Below are positions 7,498 to 15,039 of a stretch of DNA of 26,698 bases, one piece after another. The stretch is from Cacconaster sp045617505. GTDB taxonomy: Bacteria; Bacteroidota; Bacteroidia; Bacteroidales; UBA932. The stretch covers positions 1-26,698 of the forward strand of contig JAZLIS010000044.1 of the NCBI GenBank assembly GCA_045617505.1. The letters are read 5' to 3'. Position numbers and translations under genes: made by a program. Each line of letters begins with the position of its first letter. Within the stretch, counting starts at the first letter, position 1. A model generated the notes under the pieces. It did no database searches, had not been told where the DNA came from, and saw only the letters and a list, made by a program, of their open reading frames with translations.

Positions 7498-8463
7498 CTA
7501 TTCGCACAAACGGAGGACAAAATTGAAAATTACCAGTGTGCGTCTGCGCAGGAGAGGAAAATTGATTATGTCAATCCTGTCCGTAGGTTTGTATGTGTGG
7601 TCGTGGAAAGCCGATGTGAAGAGCATCGACGGTATTCCGGCCTTTGCAAAGGAGTATTGGTCCCCCGTCTTATAGATTATCTCGGTGAAATTGCGGCTGC
7701 CGTAGAAGGTGAGGTCCAGATCCATTCTGTACTTCACGTTGCGGGTGAGATATTTGAGATATCCCTGATATTTGTCGTCAATCGTATTCTCCCCCAACGC
7801 GATGATGTAATTGGAATCCGTGCCTGTGGGGACAAGGTCGGTCCCGAGCATATCGATGTTCAGGGCGCAGACGATGCTTTCGCGCGGGATGTCGAGGCTT
7901 TTCACGAAATGTTCGCTCCCACTCATACTCAGTTCCTTTCCGTCAAATGCCACGAAGATTATGTTCTTGCCGGGCCCCTTCCCCTCCGCTTTCAGGGTGG
8001 TGAATGCCTTGGCAAGGCTCAGGAGCGCGGCAACCCCGGAGGCATTGTCATCCGCACCGGGATAGATTCGTCCTGAAAGGGTGCCCACGTGGTCGTAATG
8101 GGCTCCCACAATTATATATTCATTGCTCGGTGCGACAGCCGGAAGATACCCCACCACATTCCTCAGGACGATTGAGTCGTTGTACGGGACACTCTCGGTA
8201 TAGCACCAGTGGTACGGCTTGAGTCCCAGATTCCGGAACCGACGTACAAGAAACTGTTCCACAGCCTGTTTGCCCGGCTTGCCGGACTCTCTGCCGGCTG
8301 CAAGGTCACTGGCCACGAAGGAAAGGTCATCCTCCATCTCAATCCGGTTCAGGAGATAGTCGAAGTTGCCCACACGCTGCGCGAATACACTGTCACCCGG
8401 GAACAGAGCCGCAACCATCAGCAACACTGCAAGAAAACTTTTCCCTATTTTGTTTTTCATCAT
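7498..8463 (-). CDS. M28 family peptidase, secreted, with altered active-site pair
   Basis: 321 residues from the ATG at 8463 (MMKNK); the frame is open to 8487, but the 5' extension would place the promoter inside the gene and spoil the signal peptide. Residues 1-29 form a signal peptide ending VFA-Q with no lipobox. M28 metal ligands are present: His122 (G-A-H-Y-D-H), Asp138 (G-A-D-D-N-A-S-G), Glu177, Asp204 (N-I-D-M-L-G) and a late His near 287-289. The residue before Glu177 is normally the catalytic general-base Glu, but here it is Lys176 (F-D-G-K-E-L), so peptidase activity is doubtful. It is first in the leftward operon and has a consensus promoter directly at its start. Confidence 0.87.
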   Translation of the reverse strand: MMKNKIGKSFLAVLLMVAALFPGDSVFAQRVGNFDYLLNRIEMEDDLSFVASDLAAGRESGKPGKQAVEQFLVRRFRNLGLKPYHWCYTESVPYNDSIVLRNVVGYLPAVAPSNEYIIVGAHYDHVGTLSGRIYPGADDNASGVAALLSLAKAFTTLKAEGKGPGKNIIFVAFDGKELSMSGSEHFVKSLDIPRESIVCALNIDMLGTDLVPTGTDSNYIIALGENTIDDKYQGYLKYLTRNVKYRMDLDLTFYGSRNFTEIIYKTGDQYSFAKAGIPSMLFTSAFHDHTYKPTDRIDIINFPLLRRRTLVIFNFVLRLCE

Positions 8464-8484
8464 CTTACAAAAATAGTATTTTTG
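8454..8484 (+). promoter_or_regulatory. Promoter of the TPR-DMT operon (right half of a divergent pair)
   Basis: The -7 box TATTTTTG (8477-8484) matches TAnnTTTG fully. A weak -33 (TTTT at 8454-8457, 3 of 4) lies 19 bases upstream. The predicted start is around 8488-8491, at or next to the ATG at 8490, so the mRNA may be leaderless. Confidence 0.6.
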
Positions 8485-8498
8485 CACGGATGTTCAAA
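8468..8498 (-). promoter_or_regulatory. Promoter of the M28-MFS-GH13-GH77-M48 operon (left half of a divergent pair)
   Basis: On the minus strand TTTG (8498-8495), exactly 19 bases, then TATTTTTG (8475-8468): both boxes are perfect. The -33 element lies inside the first codons of the opposite TPR gene. The predicted start is around 8464-8461, on the first or second ATG of the M28 gene, again suggesting a leaderless transcript. The two -7 boxes are separated by one base (G8476). Confidence 0.75.
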
Positions 8499-10493
8499 AA
8501 ACAGCTGCTGTTGATTCTCGCAATTGCCGCAACTTTCACTGCGGCGGCGCAGTACGACCTCGACCATTTCTACTACAGAGGCCGGCAGGCACTGATTGAC
8601 GGTCAGTATTCGCTCGCAATAGAGAATTTCAACATCCTTTCCAGACTGGACTCCACCAATTTCGAATCCTATTTCTTCCGGGGAATAGCCAAATACAATT
8701 TGGGTGATTTTTCAGGAGCGCAGAAGGATTTCGACCGCACGCTCCATTTCAATCCGATTTACACTCTGGCATACCACTACCGCGCGATTACGTTGAGCCG
8801 TACCGGAAAATATGACGAGGCACTCAAGGATCTGGCGGAAGCGGTCGAACTGCGCCCCAACTATACAGGGCTCTATTTCAGCCGCGGAGTGACATACTTT
8901 CTGTCCCAGCAGTTCGACAAAGCCATCAAGGATTTCAATATGTTCATCCGCAAGGAGCCGGATGAGCCCGATGCCTACCTCAACCGCGGAGCCTGTTATC
9001 TCTACGTGGGGGATACGACCAAGGCCCTGTCCGACTACAACAAAGCCATCAAGCTGAACCACAAGGAGGGGGAAGGATATGTCAGACGTTCCCGCGTCTA
9101 TGCCCTTCAGGGCAAATCCGACGAGGCAATCAAAGACCTGAACACGGCAATCACCCTCGACTCCGCCAACACGTACGCCCTTTTCAACAGGGCTCTTCTC
9201 CTGTATGATAGGAAAGAGATTCAGGGAGCGCTCTCCGATCTGGACCGCATCCTCGAGGAGGAGCCGGGCAACGCCCTCACCCTCTACAACCGTGCCCTGA
9301 TATACACCCAGACAAGCAATTACGATGCAGCTCTCGATGACTATGACAGAGTACTGAACATCAACCCGAACAACGTTCTGGCATACTACAACAGAGCGGC
9401 TGTCTTTATGGAGATGGGGCGCTACCGCAATGCAATGGACGACTACTCGCAGGCAATCAATCTCTACCCTGATTTCGCCAATGCATATCTGAACCGTTCC
9501 TACGCCAAGAATATGCTGGGACAATTCAACTCATCCCGTCAGGATTACGAGATTGCGCAGGCAAAAATACGTGAGTATCAGGCCAAGACTGCCGATTCCA
9601 CGGGGCACGCGGCTTTCGCGGACACCGCAAAACGGTACAACCACCTCCTGGCTCTCGACGCCGATTTCGCCAAGAAGGATTTCGAGAACGAACTTCTCCA
9701 GTACAGAGACGTTGACATCAGGCTCAAGCCTCTCTACAAATTCGTCGAGTCGGATTCCGCACAGGCCTCATCCCCCATATATGAGAAGAAATTCAATGAC
9801 AGTGAGCTCGATAAATTCATAGCATCCAGCCCGCTCTCCATCAAGTTCGCTTCGGCCAAGCCGGGGACCGCCTCAAGTCCGGACATGGCAAGGAACAAGT
9901 CAATCATCGAAAAGGAGCTCAAAAACAACAGAAGTTCCGGCAATCTGTTCGCCAAGGCTATTCTGGAAGCATCCGGCAAACAGTTCAACACCGCGCTCGT
10001 CTGCTATGACGAGGCCATCGGGAAGGATCCCGACAACCTCTTTTTTTACATCAACCGCGGTACACTGCAGGCAGAGATGATAGATTTCATCGCCTCCATA
10101 GAGAACAACGTGAGGGTACTCACCCTAGACAATGACAAGACCATCAAGACGCGTGTTCAGGACCGCAACACCCGCGCCTCATACGACTACACTTCATCGA
10201 TAATGGATATGCAGAAGGCAGTGGCACTTGACCCGGGATTCCCCTACTCCTACTACAATCTCGGAAACCTCTACTGTATGTCGGACGATCTGCCCGAGGC
10301 GATAGTCCAATATACCAAAGCCATAGAGCTCAACCCGTACATCGGGGAGGCGTTCTACAACCGCGGGCTTGTCCTGATATACCTCAAAGATAACGACAAA
10401 GGATGCATTGACCTGAGCACTGCGGGCGAACTCGGCATAGAGGATGCCTACAGCGTAATCAACAAATACTGTAAAAAAGAGGAAAATCTTTGA
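8490..10493 (+). CDS. Secreted tetratricopeptide-repeat protein
   Basis: 667 residues. Residues 1-21 are a cleavable signal peptide ending T-A-A-A-Q; it has no lipobox, so the protein is probably periplasmic. About nine to ten TPR units fill residues 22-350, with repeated Y-x-N-R-A/G and A-I/L-x-D/L-x-x-A-I patterns. A serine- and lysine-rich linker without TPR pattern spans about 355-475, then further TPRs run to about 650, ending in K-G-C-I-D-L. Such proteins act as protein-protein scaffolds; no enzymatic motif is visible and the partner is unknown. It shares a divergent promoter with the M28/maltodextrin operon and is followed after 4 bases by a DMT permease. Confidence 0.88.
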   Translation: MFKKQLLLILAIAATFTAAAQYDLDHFYYRGRQALIDGQYSLAIENFNILSRLDSTNFESYFFRGIAKYNLGDFSGAQKDFDRTLHFNPIYTLAYHYRAITLSRTGKYDEALKDLAEAVELRPNYTGLYFSRGVTYFLSQQFDKAIKDFNMFIRKEPDEPDAYLNRGACYLYVGDTTKALSDYNKAIKLNHKEGEGYVRRSRVYALQGKSDEAIKDLNTAITLDSANTYALFNRALLLYDRKEIQGALSDLDRILEEEPGNALTLYNRALIYTQTSNYDAALDDYDRVLNINPNNVLAYYNRAAVFMEMGRYRNAMDDYSQAINLYPDFANAYLNRSYAKNMLGQFNSSRQDYEIAQAKIREYQAKTADSTGHAAFADTAKRYNHLLALDADFAKKDFENELLQYRDVDIRLKPLYKFVESDSAQASSPIYEKKFNDSELDKFIASSPLSIKFASAKPGTASSPDMARNKSIIEKELKNNRSSGNLFAKAILEASGKQFNTALVCYDEAIGKDPDNLFFYINRGTLQAEMIDFIASIENNVRVLTLDNDKTIKTRVQDRNTRASYDYTSSIMDMQKAVALDPGFPYSYYNLGNLYCMSDDLPEAIVQYTKAIELNPYIGEAFYNRGLVLIYLKDNDKGCIDLSTAGELGIEDAYSVINKYCKKEENL

Positions 10494-10497
10494 CAAT

Positions 10498-11394
10498 ATG
10501 TGGCTAACTCTTGCAATCTGCTCCGCCTTTCTTCTCGGAGTCTATGACGTGGCGAAAAAACAGGCATCCCGCAGGAACGGAGTGCTTGACATCCTGCTCT
10601 TCGCAACAGGCATCACCACCTTGTTCTTCACCCCTTTCATCCTCTCGTCCATATTCGGATGGCATCTTGCCGAAGGGACACGGTTTGAAATCGAGCAGGG
10701 CACAGCCGGGGACCACCTTCTGCTGGCAGGAAAGGCAGTAATCGTCTCCATCTCCTGGATCACAGGGCTTCTGGGTCTGAAACACCTCCCCATCACCACT
10801 GCGAGCACAATGAAAGCCACCCGTCCGGTTTTCATCCTGCTTGTCTCGCTCCTTGTCTTCAGGGAAAGACTGAACCTGTGGCAATGGACCGGCATAATCA
10901 TCTCCATTGCAGCTCTCTATATGTTGAGCCGTTCCAGCAGTAAAGAGGGCATCGTCTTCACCCGCAACAAATGGGTCTTCTGTATGTTCGCCGCCATCCT
11001 TTCCGGTGTAGCCAGCGCAATGCTTGACAAGCACATTATGACCTGGATGAGTCCGATGTTCGCCCAAAGTTGGACAAACCTCTACATTACTGTCGTTCTG
11101 GCCCTGACCATCCTCGTATCCGACATTCTGAATGGAAAAGGGGAGAAATTCCACTGGGACTGGAACATTCTGCTGATTGCCGTATTCATCACAATTTCAG
11201 ACTATCTGTATTTCTTTGCGCTGAGTTGCGAAGGCTCGATGCTGTCAGTGGTATCGATGCTCAGGCGCAGTTCCGTCGTGGTGACCTTCCTCATCGGAGC
11301 CTGGCTGTTCAAGGAAAACCGACTCAAGGAAAAAGCCTTCGCACTGGTCATTCTCCTTGCCGGCATCACAATACTCTTTGTCGGGAGCCACTAA
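10498..11394 (+). CDS. DMT-superfamily (EamA-type) permease
   Basis: 298 residues with about ten hydrophobic segments in two similar halves, as expected for EamA transporters. The central part A-S-T-M-K-A-T-R-P-V-F-I-L-L-V followed by F-x-E-R-L is characteristic of the first repeat, and the second repeat ends with F-K-E-N-R-L-K-E-K. The family exports or imports small metabolites; the substrate cannot be predicted. It starts 4 bases after the TPR stop codon, so it is almost certainly co-transcribed and perhaps translationally coupled. No terminator is visible after it; the next 230 bases hold a decayed gene fragment on the opposite strand. Confidence 0.88.
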   Translation: MWLTLAICSAFLLGVYDVAKKQASRRNGVLDILLFATGITTLFFTPFILSSIFGWHLAEGTRFEIEQGTAGDHLLLAGKAVIVSISWITGLLGLKHLPITTASTMKATRPVFILLVSLLVFRERLNLWQWTGIIISIAALYMLSRSSSKEGIVFTRNKWVFCMFAAILSGVASAMLDKHIMTWMSPMFAQSWTNLYITVVLALTILVSDILNGKGEKFHWDWNILLIAVFITISDYLYFFALSCEGSMLSVVSMLRRSSVVVTFLIGAWLFKENRLKEKAFALVILLAGITILFVGSH

Positions 11395-11610
11395 AGTCCG
11401 GGCCCGTTCCGTTGTTGTGATTTGCGCTTGTAACTCTTCTCGGGGCAAATGAATACCCGAGTAAACTCCTGACCTTTTACGACTTTGTATGGAGGAAGAT
11501 GTTTTTCTTCCAGACTCGCAACGGTTCTATCCATCCCACTGCCTCGTTTCTCACACAGATGAAGATAGAACATTACTTCCGCAAGCCTAGATTGCCCTCA
11601 TAGACAAGAC
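11391..11610 (-). pseudogene. Remnant of an AlbA_2 / RecG-like DNA-binding protein gene
   Basis: On the minus strand, frame S-R-L-A-E-V-M-F-Y-L-H-L then C-E-K-R-G-S-G-M-D-R. This matches the conserved C-terminal part of AlbA_2-domain (ATP-dependent helicase RecG-like) proteins, R-N-x-x-L-A-x-x-M followed by C-E-E-R-G-S-G-I-D-K, and the later L-P-P-Y and T-R-V-F-I also fit. A TGA at about 11603-11605 closes the frame upstream, nothing recognisable precedes it, and the usual tail is cut off near the end of the DMT gene. So only about 65-70 codons of a normally 400-500-residue protein are left. There is no credible start and no promoter. I regard it as a deletion relic. Confidence 0.6.
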
Positions 11611-11628
11611 AAGTCTGCTACGGGAAAA

Positions 11629-12930
11629 TCAATTGTCCTTCTTCTTCTTGCGTTGCTCCCAGGAAACCGAGGGGCCTCTTACGAGCTCGGAATCATCGCC
11701 CGGCTCGCCCTTCACCACTCCATCGGGATAAGTTTTGCCATTAAGTATTACGCCTTTGAATTCCAATCCATTGCAGCCCTTGACGACGCAAGGTTCCCCG
11801 GACTCCCCGGGTTCGAGCACTTCCGCCTTGAAATTCTCCAGCAGCACGCTGCCTATTTCGTGGCCGGCATTGCCGATGAAATTGAGGGTGTAGGTGCTTA
11901 TGACATCAAAATTGCGGAACACGAATCCATCTGCGCGGCGGATCTTGACACCTGGCTGGGACACTATCTGCAGGGCGCTGCCCGTGAACGTTCCGCTGTA
12001 ATTCTCGAAGGTTATATCGGATATGTCCACATATCCTTCATCGTCACTGTTTAGATATCTCGTAGGAAAGTCCGCGAAGATGCCGTTGGAGCCTTCGGCC
12101 TTGATGTTCCTGAAGAGGACATTCCTGATGATATCATCGGAAGGAATGCCGAGACGCACTGTCTGGCAACGGGAATTGAGTTCACAGTCGGAAACGACCA
12201 CGTCTTCACAGACCACGTGCTGGTCAGCGCTCTCCCTCATTGCTCTGACGATGATGCAGTCATCGCCCGTCTTGAAATGAGAATCACTGACACGCACATG
12301 CTTGCATCCGTCGAAGTCTATGCCGTCGTTATTGATTATTTTCTGGTCGGCGGTGATTGTTATACCCTTCACTTCGATATTGCGGCAGAATCTGATGAAC
12401 ATAGTCCAGCAGGGTGAATCCTTGAAGGTCGTCCCTTCGAGTCGGATACCGTCACAGTTCACGAACTGAACCATCCTGGGGCGCTCAATGGGCGGTTTGG
12501 GGTAGAAGTCAGCTTCCGGATCGGAGGTGTCGAAAAATTTGGGGCCGTTGCCGTCAATGACGCCTTCGCCGGTAATGGCTATGTTCTCAGCATTGTATGC
12601 ATAGACGAGGACTTTGCTGGAGTTTTCCGGCTGAATGGCGCATATGTCTTCCGGGAAACTGTCGTATGCTTCACTGTAGTCAGCACCCATCAGGAGGGCG
12701 CCTTTTTCAAGATGGAGCTCGACATTGCTCTTGAGCTGGATGGATGCTACGTCATACACTCCGGCCGGGACGACGACCTTTCCGCCTCCTTTTCTGGTGG
12801 CCTTGTCTATTGCAGCCTGGATATCGGCAGATGTGTTCCCCTTTACCGTATATGATCGCCCACCATTCTGGGGCATGCATGCTACCACCGTGAGTAGACA
12901 TGACAGGATAATGACTATTTTATTGTTCAT
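11629..12930 (-). CDS. GH28-like parallel beta-helix glycosidase, lipoprotein
   Basis: 433 residues. Residues 1-18 are a lipoprotein signal (T-V-V-A-C, Cys18). The body is a right-handed beta-helix of the polygalacturonase type: A-D-I-Q-A-A-I-D near 35-42, N200-N-D-G-I-D (family motif N-T-D) and G222-D-D. In GH28 the next motif is G-H-G; here the place holds S253-R-C-Q-T-V-R-L-G, without the histidine. It therefore belongs to a divergent branch whose substrate (a pectin or other acidic glycan) is uncertain. It lies 11 bases after the GH97 gene and probably shares its transcript, so the pair likely attacks one side-chain-bearing polysaccharide. A run of lysines ends the protein. Confidence 0.82.
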   Translation of the reverse strand: MNNKIVIILSCLLTVVACMPQNGGRSYTVKGNTSADIQAAIDKATRKGGGKVVVPAGVYDVASIQLKSNVELHLEKGALLMGADYSEAYDSFPEDICAIQPENSSKVLVYAYNAENIAITGEGVIDGNGPKFFDTSDPEADFYPKPPIERPRMVQFVNCDGIRLEGTTFKDSPCWTMFIRFCRNIEVKGITITADQKIINNDGIDFDGCKHVRVSDSHFKTGDDCIIVRAMRESADQHVVCEDVVVSDCELNSRCQTVRLGIPSDDIIRNVLFRNIKAEGSNGIFADFPTRYLNSDDEGYVDISDITFENYSGTFTGSALQIVSQPGVKIRRADGFVFRNFDVISTYTLNFIGNAGHEIGSVLLENFKAEVLEPGESGEPCVVKGCNGLEFKGVILNGKTYPDGVVKGEPGDDSELVRGPSVSWEQRKKKKDN

Positions 12931-12941
12931 AATATATAAAG

Positions 12942-14834
12942 TTAATGCTTATTTGCCGGAACAATCTTTATATCAAAGCCGCCTGAAGGCAGAAGGTTGA
13001 AGTCGAGGCGGGTGGATGCGGTGATGGTCTTGGTGGTGGTGGATACGCTCCCGTCCTCATTGTCGGTATATATCGATGCCGTATACTTGCCCTTGCCAAG
13101 GAATCCGAGATCGACGCCTATGTTCCTTGCGTTGGTGTTGGTGATGCCGCCGACATACCAGATATTGCCTTTGCGACGGGCCACTACCGCTGACTCTCCG
13201 ATTTCCCCACTGAGGAATTCGGTCTGGTCCCATGTGGTGGGAAGGTTCTTCCAGAATTCAAGCTCGGGTCTGCTGTGCTCTTCGGTGATCTTTTCGTTCC
13301 AGAACAGGAACTGGGCGGGGCTGTAATAGATTACCGCCAGCGCGAGCCTGTGGGCGAACGTCGTTTGGAGAGACTTGCGCCCGAATCCGGGGGTGAAGTC
13401 ACCGGGACCAATCGTGAATCTTGTGTAGGGCAGCATGCAGGAATGGTCTGCATTGGGCTCCTGCTCTGTGCCATGGATACCTTCCTGAGTGATGAGATTC
13501 GGATATGTGCGACTCAATCCGTCCGGCCTGTATGCGTCATGGATATCGACCATAAGGTGGTACTTTGCCGCCTTGGCTACGAATTCCTCTGTCCATTCCT
13601 GCCACTCCTGGCTGCCTACGTGTACGAATCCGGGCTTGATGCCCTTTACTCCCCACTTCTCATAAAGCGGCAGGAACTCATCGGCGTAGCGCTCGCATGC
13701 TTCCCAGTCGACATACAGGAATATGCCTACGTCATGCTCCTGTCCGTACTTTATGATTGCCGGCAGGTCGAGTCCGGGATGCCCTGGTCTGACAATCCCG
13801 GTAGAAGGGTCGGTCACATGCACGCGGCGGGGGTCCGACGCCTGGGATTCGGTCTTGCCGTACCATCCCCAGTCGAATATCATGTAGTCTATCCCCATCG
13901 ACTCGCAGAAGTCTATCATCTTGTATGACTCAGGGGTGGAGATGGTGGTCTCACGCATGGCGGTACCCGGCTTGATCCAGCCTGTGTCATCAAGTGCACA
14001 TTCGCGGCTGAGGTTGTACAGAAGATAATTGTTTATCATGAGGTCGCCGGGTTTGTCTGACATTGATATGACTCTCCAGCATGTGGTTATTCCGCCGTGT
14101 CCCTTGGCTTCTCCTCTAAGCTGGATCCTAAGGACGTTTGCATTATCGTACGGAGCCTCCACATATGCACGTGGATAGTGGAAACAACTGGCCTCCATTA
14201 TGGCGCCATACACTCCCGATTGGGTCATGCACGTGAGCGGAAGTTCACATCCGGGCCTGATTTCTGACGGGTACATCTTGTAATACTTGCCCTCATGCCC
14301 GTGTGATTCCCATACGGAAGAGAATTTCGGGAATGAGAATTCCGTGTTCTCGGCGGTGAGTACCACATTCTCCAGCCCTTTCTGTGCGGGCAGTTCATAT
14401 CTGAATGCAATACCTTCGTTGAAGGCCCTGAACACAATGTCGAGAGTGCGTTCGGGATAGAGCGTCTCCTTCAGGGTAACTCTCATTTCATTGTAGTTGT
14501 CGGGGTATGTCTCCTGCTCGCCATATACGGGTTTCCATGTGTTCCGGTTCTCGCGATAAGAGCAATTGTCGACTTTGAAATAGTGCTTGATTTCAGCTGC
14601 CCCCGCTATGTCGAATCCCATGTGGGATGGTTGCAGGAACTGCTTGCCATCGTAGAGCACTTCATAGAAAGGTGAATCAGCGGGGTACTCATCACCTGTG
14701 GCCGGGTCTTCGGTGCGCAGGCTGAATTTAACCGTTATCCTGCCATCGGGAGACTGAAGGTCCTGGGCTGTGGCATAAAGGCCGCTGTATATCAGAAGTA
14801 TTGCTGTCGCAATCAAATACATGGAGGATTTCAT
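12942..14834 (-). CDS. GH97 family glycoside hydrolase
   Basis: 630 residues with a signal peptide of about 23 residues (Y-A-T-A-Q). The N-terminal beta-sandwich begins with L-Q-S-P-D-G-R-I-T-V, the usual GH97 opening, and is followed by the barrel with F-D-W-G-W-Y (320-325) and G-V-K-G-I-K (395-400). The general acid is probably Glu457 in H-G-T-E. The nucleophile site of retaining members is Gly402 (K-P-G-F rather than K-V-D-F), as in inverting SusB, while the site of one SusB base holds Asp433 (I-H-D) rather than Glu. Glu378 (D-W-E) may be the other base. An inverting alpha-glycosidase is my best guess; the sugar is undecided. It is first in a two-gene operon behind a consensus promoter. 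Confidence 0.88.
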   Translation of the reverse strand: MKSSMYLIATAILLIYSGLYATAQDLQSPDGRITVKFSLRTEDPATGDEYPADSPFYEVLYDGKQFLQPSHMGFDIAGAAEIKHYFKVDNCSYRENRNTWKPVYGEQETYPDNYNEMRVTLKETLYPERTLDIVFRAFNEGIAFRYELPAQKGLENVVLTAENTEFSFPKFSSVWESHGHEGKYYKMYPSEIRPGCELPLTCMTQSGVYGAIMEASCFHYPRAYVEAPYDNANVLRIQLRGEAKGHGGITTCWRVISMSDKPGDLMINNYLLYNLSRECALDDTGWIKPGTAMRETTISTPESYKMIDFCESMGIDYMIFDWGWYGKTESQASDPRRVHVTDPSTGIVRPGHPGLDLPAIIKYGQEHDVGIFLYVDWEACERYADEFLPLYEKWGVKGIKPGFVHVGSQEWQEWTEEFVAKAAKYHLMVDIHDAYRPDGLSRTYPNLITQEGIHGTEQEPNADHSCMLPYTRFTIGPGDFTPGFGRKSLQTTFAHRLALAVIYYSPAQFLFWNEKITEEHSRPELEFWKNLPTTWDQTEFLSGEIGESAVVARRKGNIWYVGGITNTNARNIGVDLGFLGKGKYTASIYTDNEDGSVSTTTKTITASTRLDFNLLPSGGFDIKIVPANKH

Positions 14835-14854
14835 TGTCGTATTGTGTATTCAAA

Positions 14855-14885
14855 CAAATATAATAAATGGAATTCAATATGCAAA
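14855..14885 (-). promoter_or_regulatory. Promoter of the GH97-GH28 operon
   Basis: On the minus strand TTTG (14885-14882), 19 bases, then TATATTTG (14862-14855), both boxes perfect for the Bacteroidetes sigma factor. The start would be near 14850, giving a leader of about 15 bases before the ATG at 14834. The surrounding 14840-14930 is AT-rich, with nothing else I can name. Confidence 0.75.
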
Positions 14886-14931
14886 AACCAATGAATCCAC
14901 TTTAAAAAGTAAAGGCCCCTCACTTGGAAAT

Positions 14932-15039
14932 TCAGGCATCCCTCTGGGGGAAGGGAATTTCTATGTTGTTTCCCCTGAGAATGCGGTAGATGATTTCATT
15001 CGCAGCAGCCACTGATTCCGGAAAATTCTTCCTCTCACG
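14932..15039 (-). pseudogene. C-terminal stub of an MscS-type mechanosensitive channel gene
   Basis: Directly after the metH stop codon the minus strand encodes about 32 codons ending N-E-I-I-Y-R-I-L then N-N-I-E-I-P-F-P-Q-R-D-A-stop. The I-E-I-P-F-P-Q-R-D ending is the typical C-terminus of MscS-family channels. There is no start codon or upstream domain: the channel core is gone. A related stub lies at 24807-24897, with roughly two thirds of residues identical over the shared tail, so the two come from different members of the family and not from a recent copy. Confidence 0.7.

Noticed and set aside
8490..10493. Tandem DNA repeats within the TPR gene
   Set aside because: The periodicity is at protein level (34-residue TPR units) and the DNA copies are strongly diverged, so this is ordinary domain repetition.
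14821..15015. Rightward 64-codon frame in the gap before the GH97 gene
   Set aside because: It lies over the GH97 promoter and the MscS stub; its later part is the reverse complement of the conserved I-E-I-P-F-P-Q-R-D tail.
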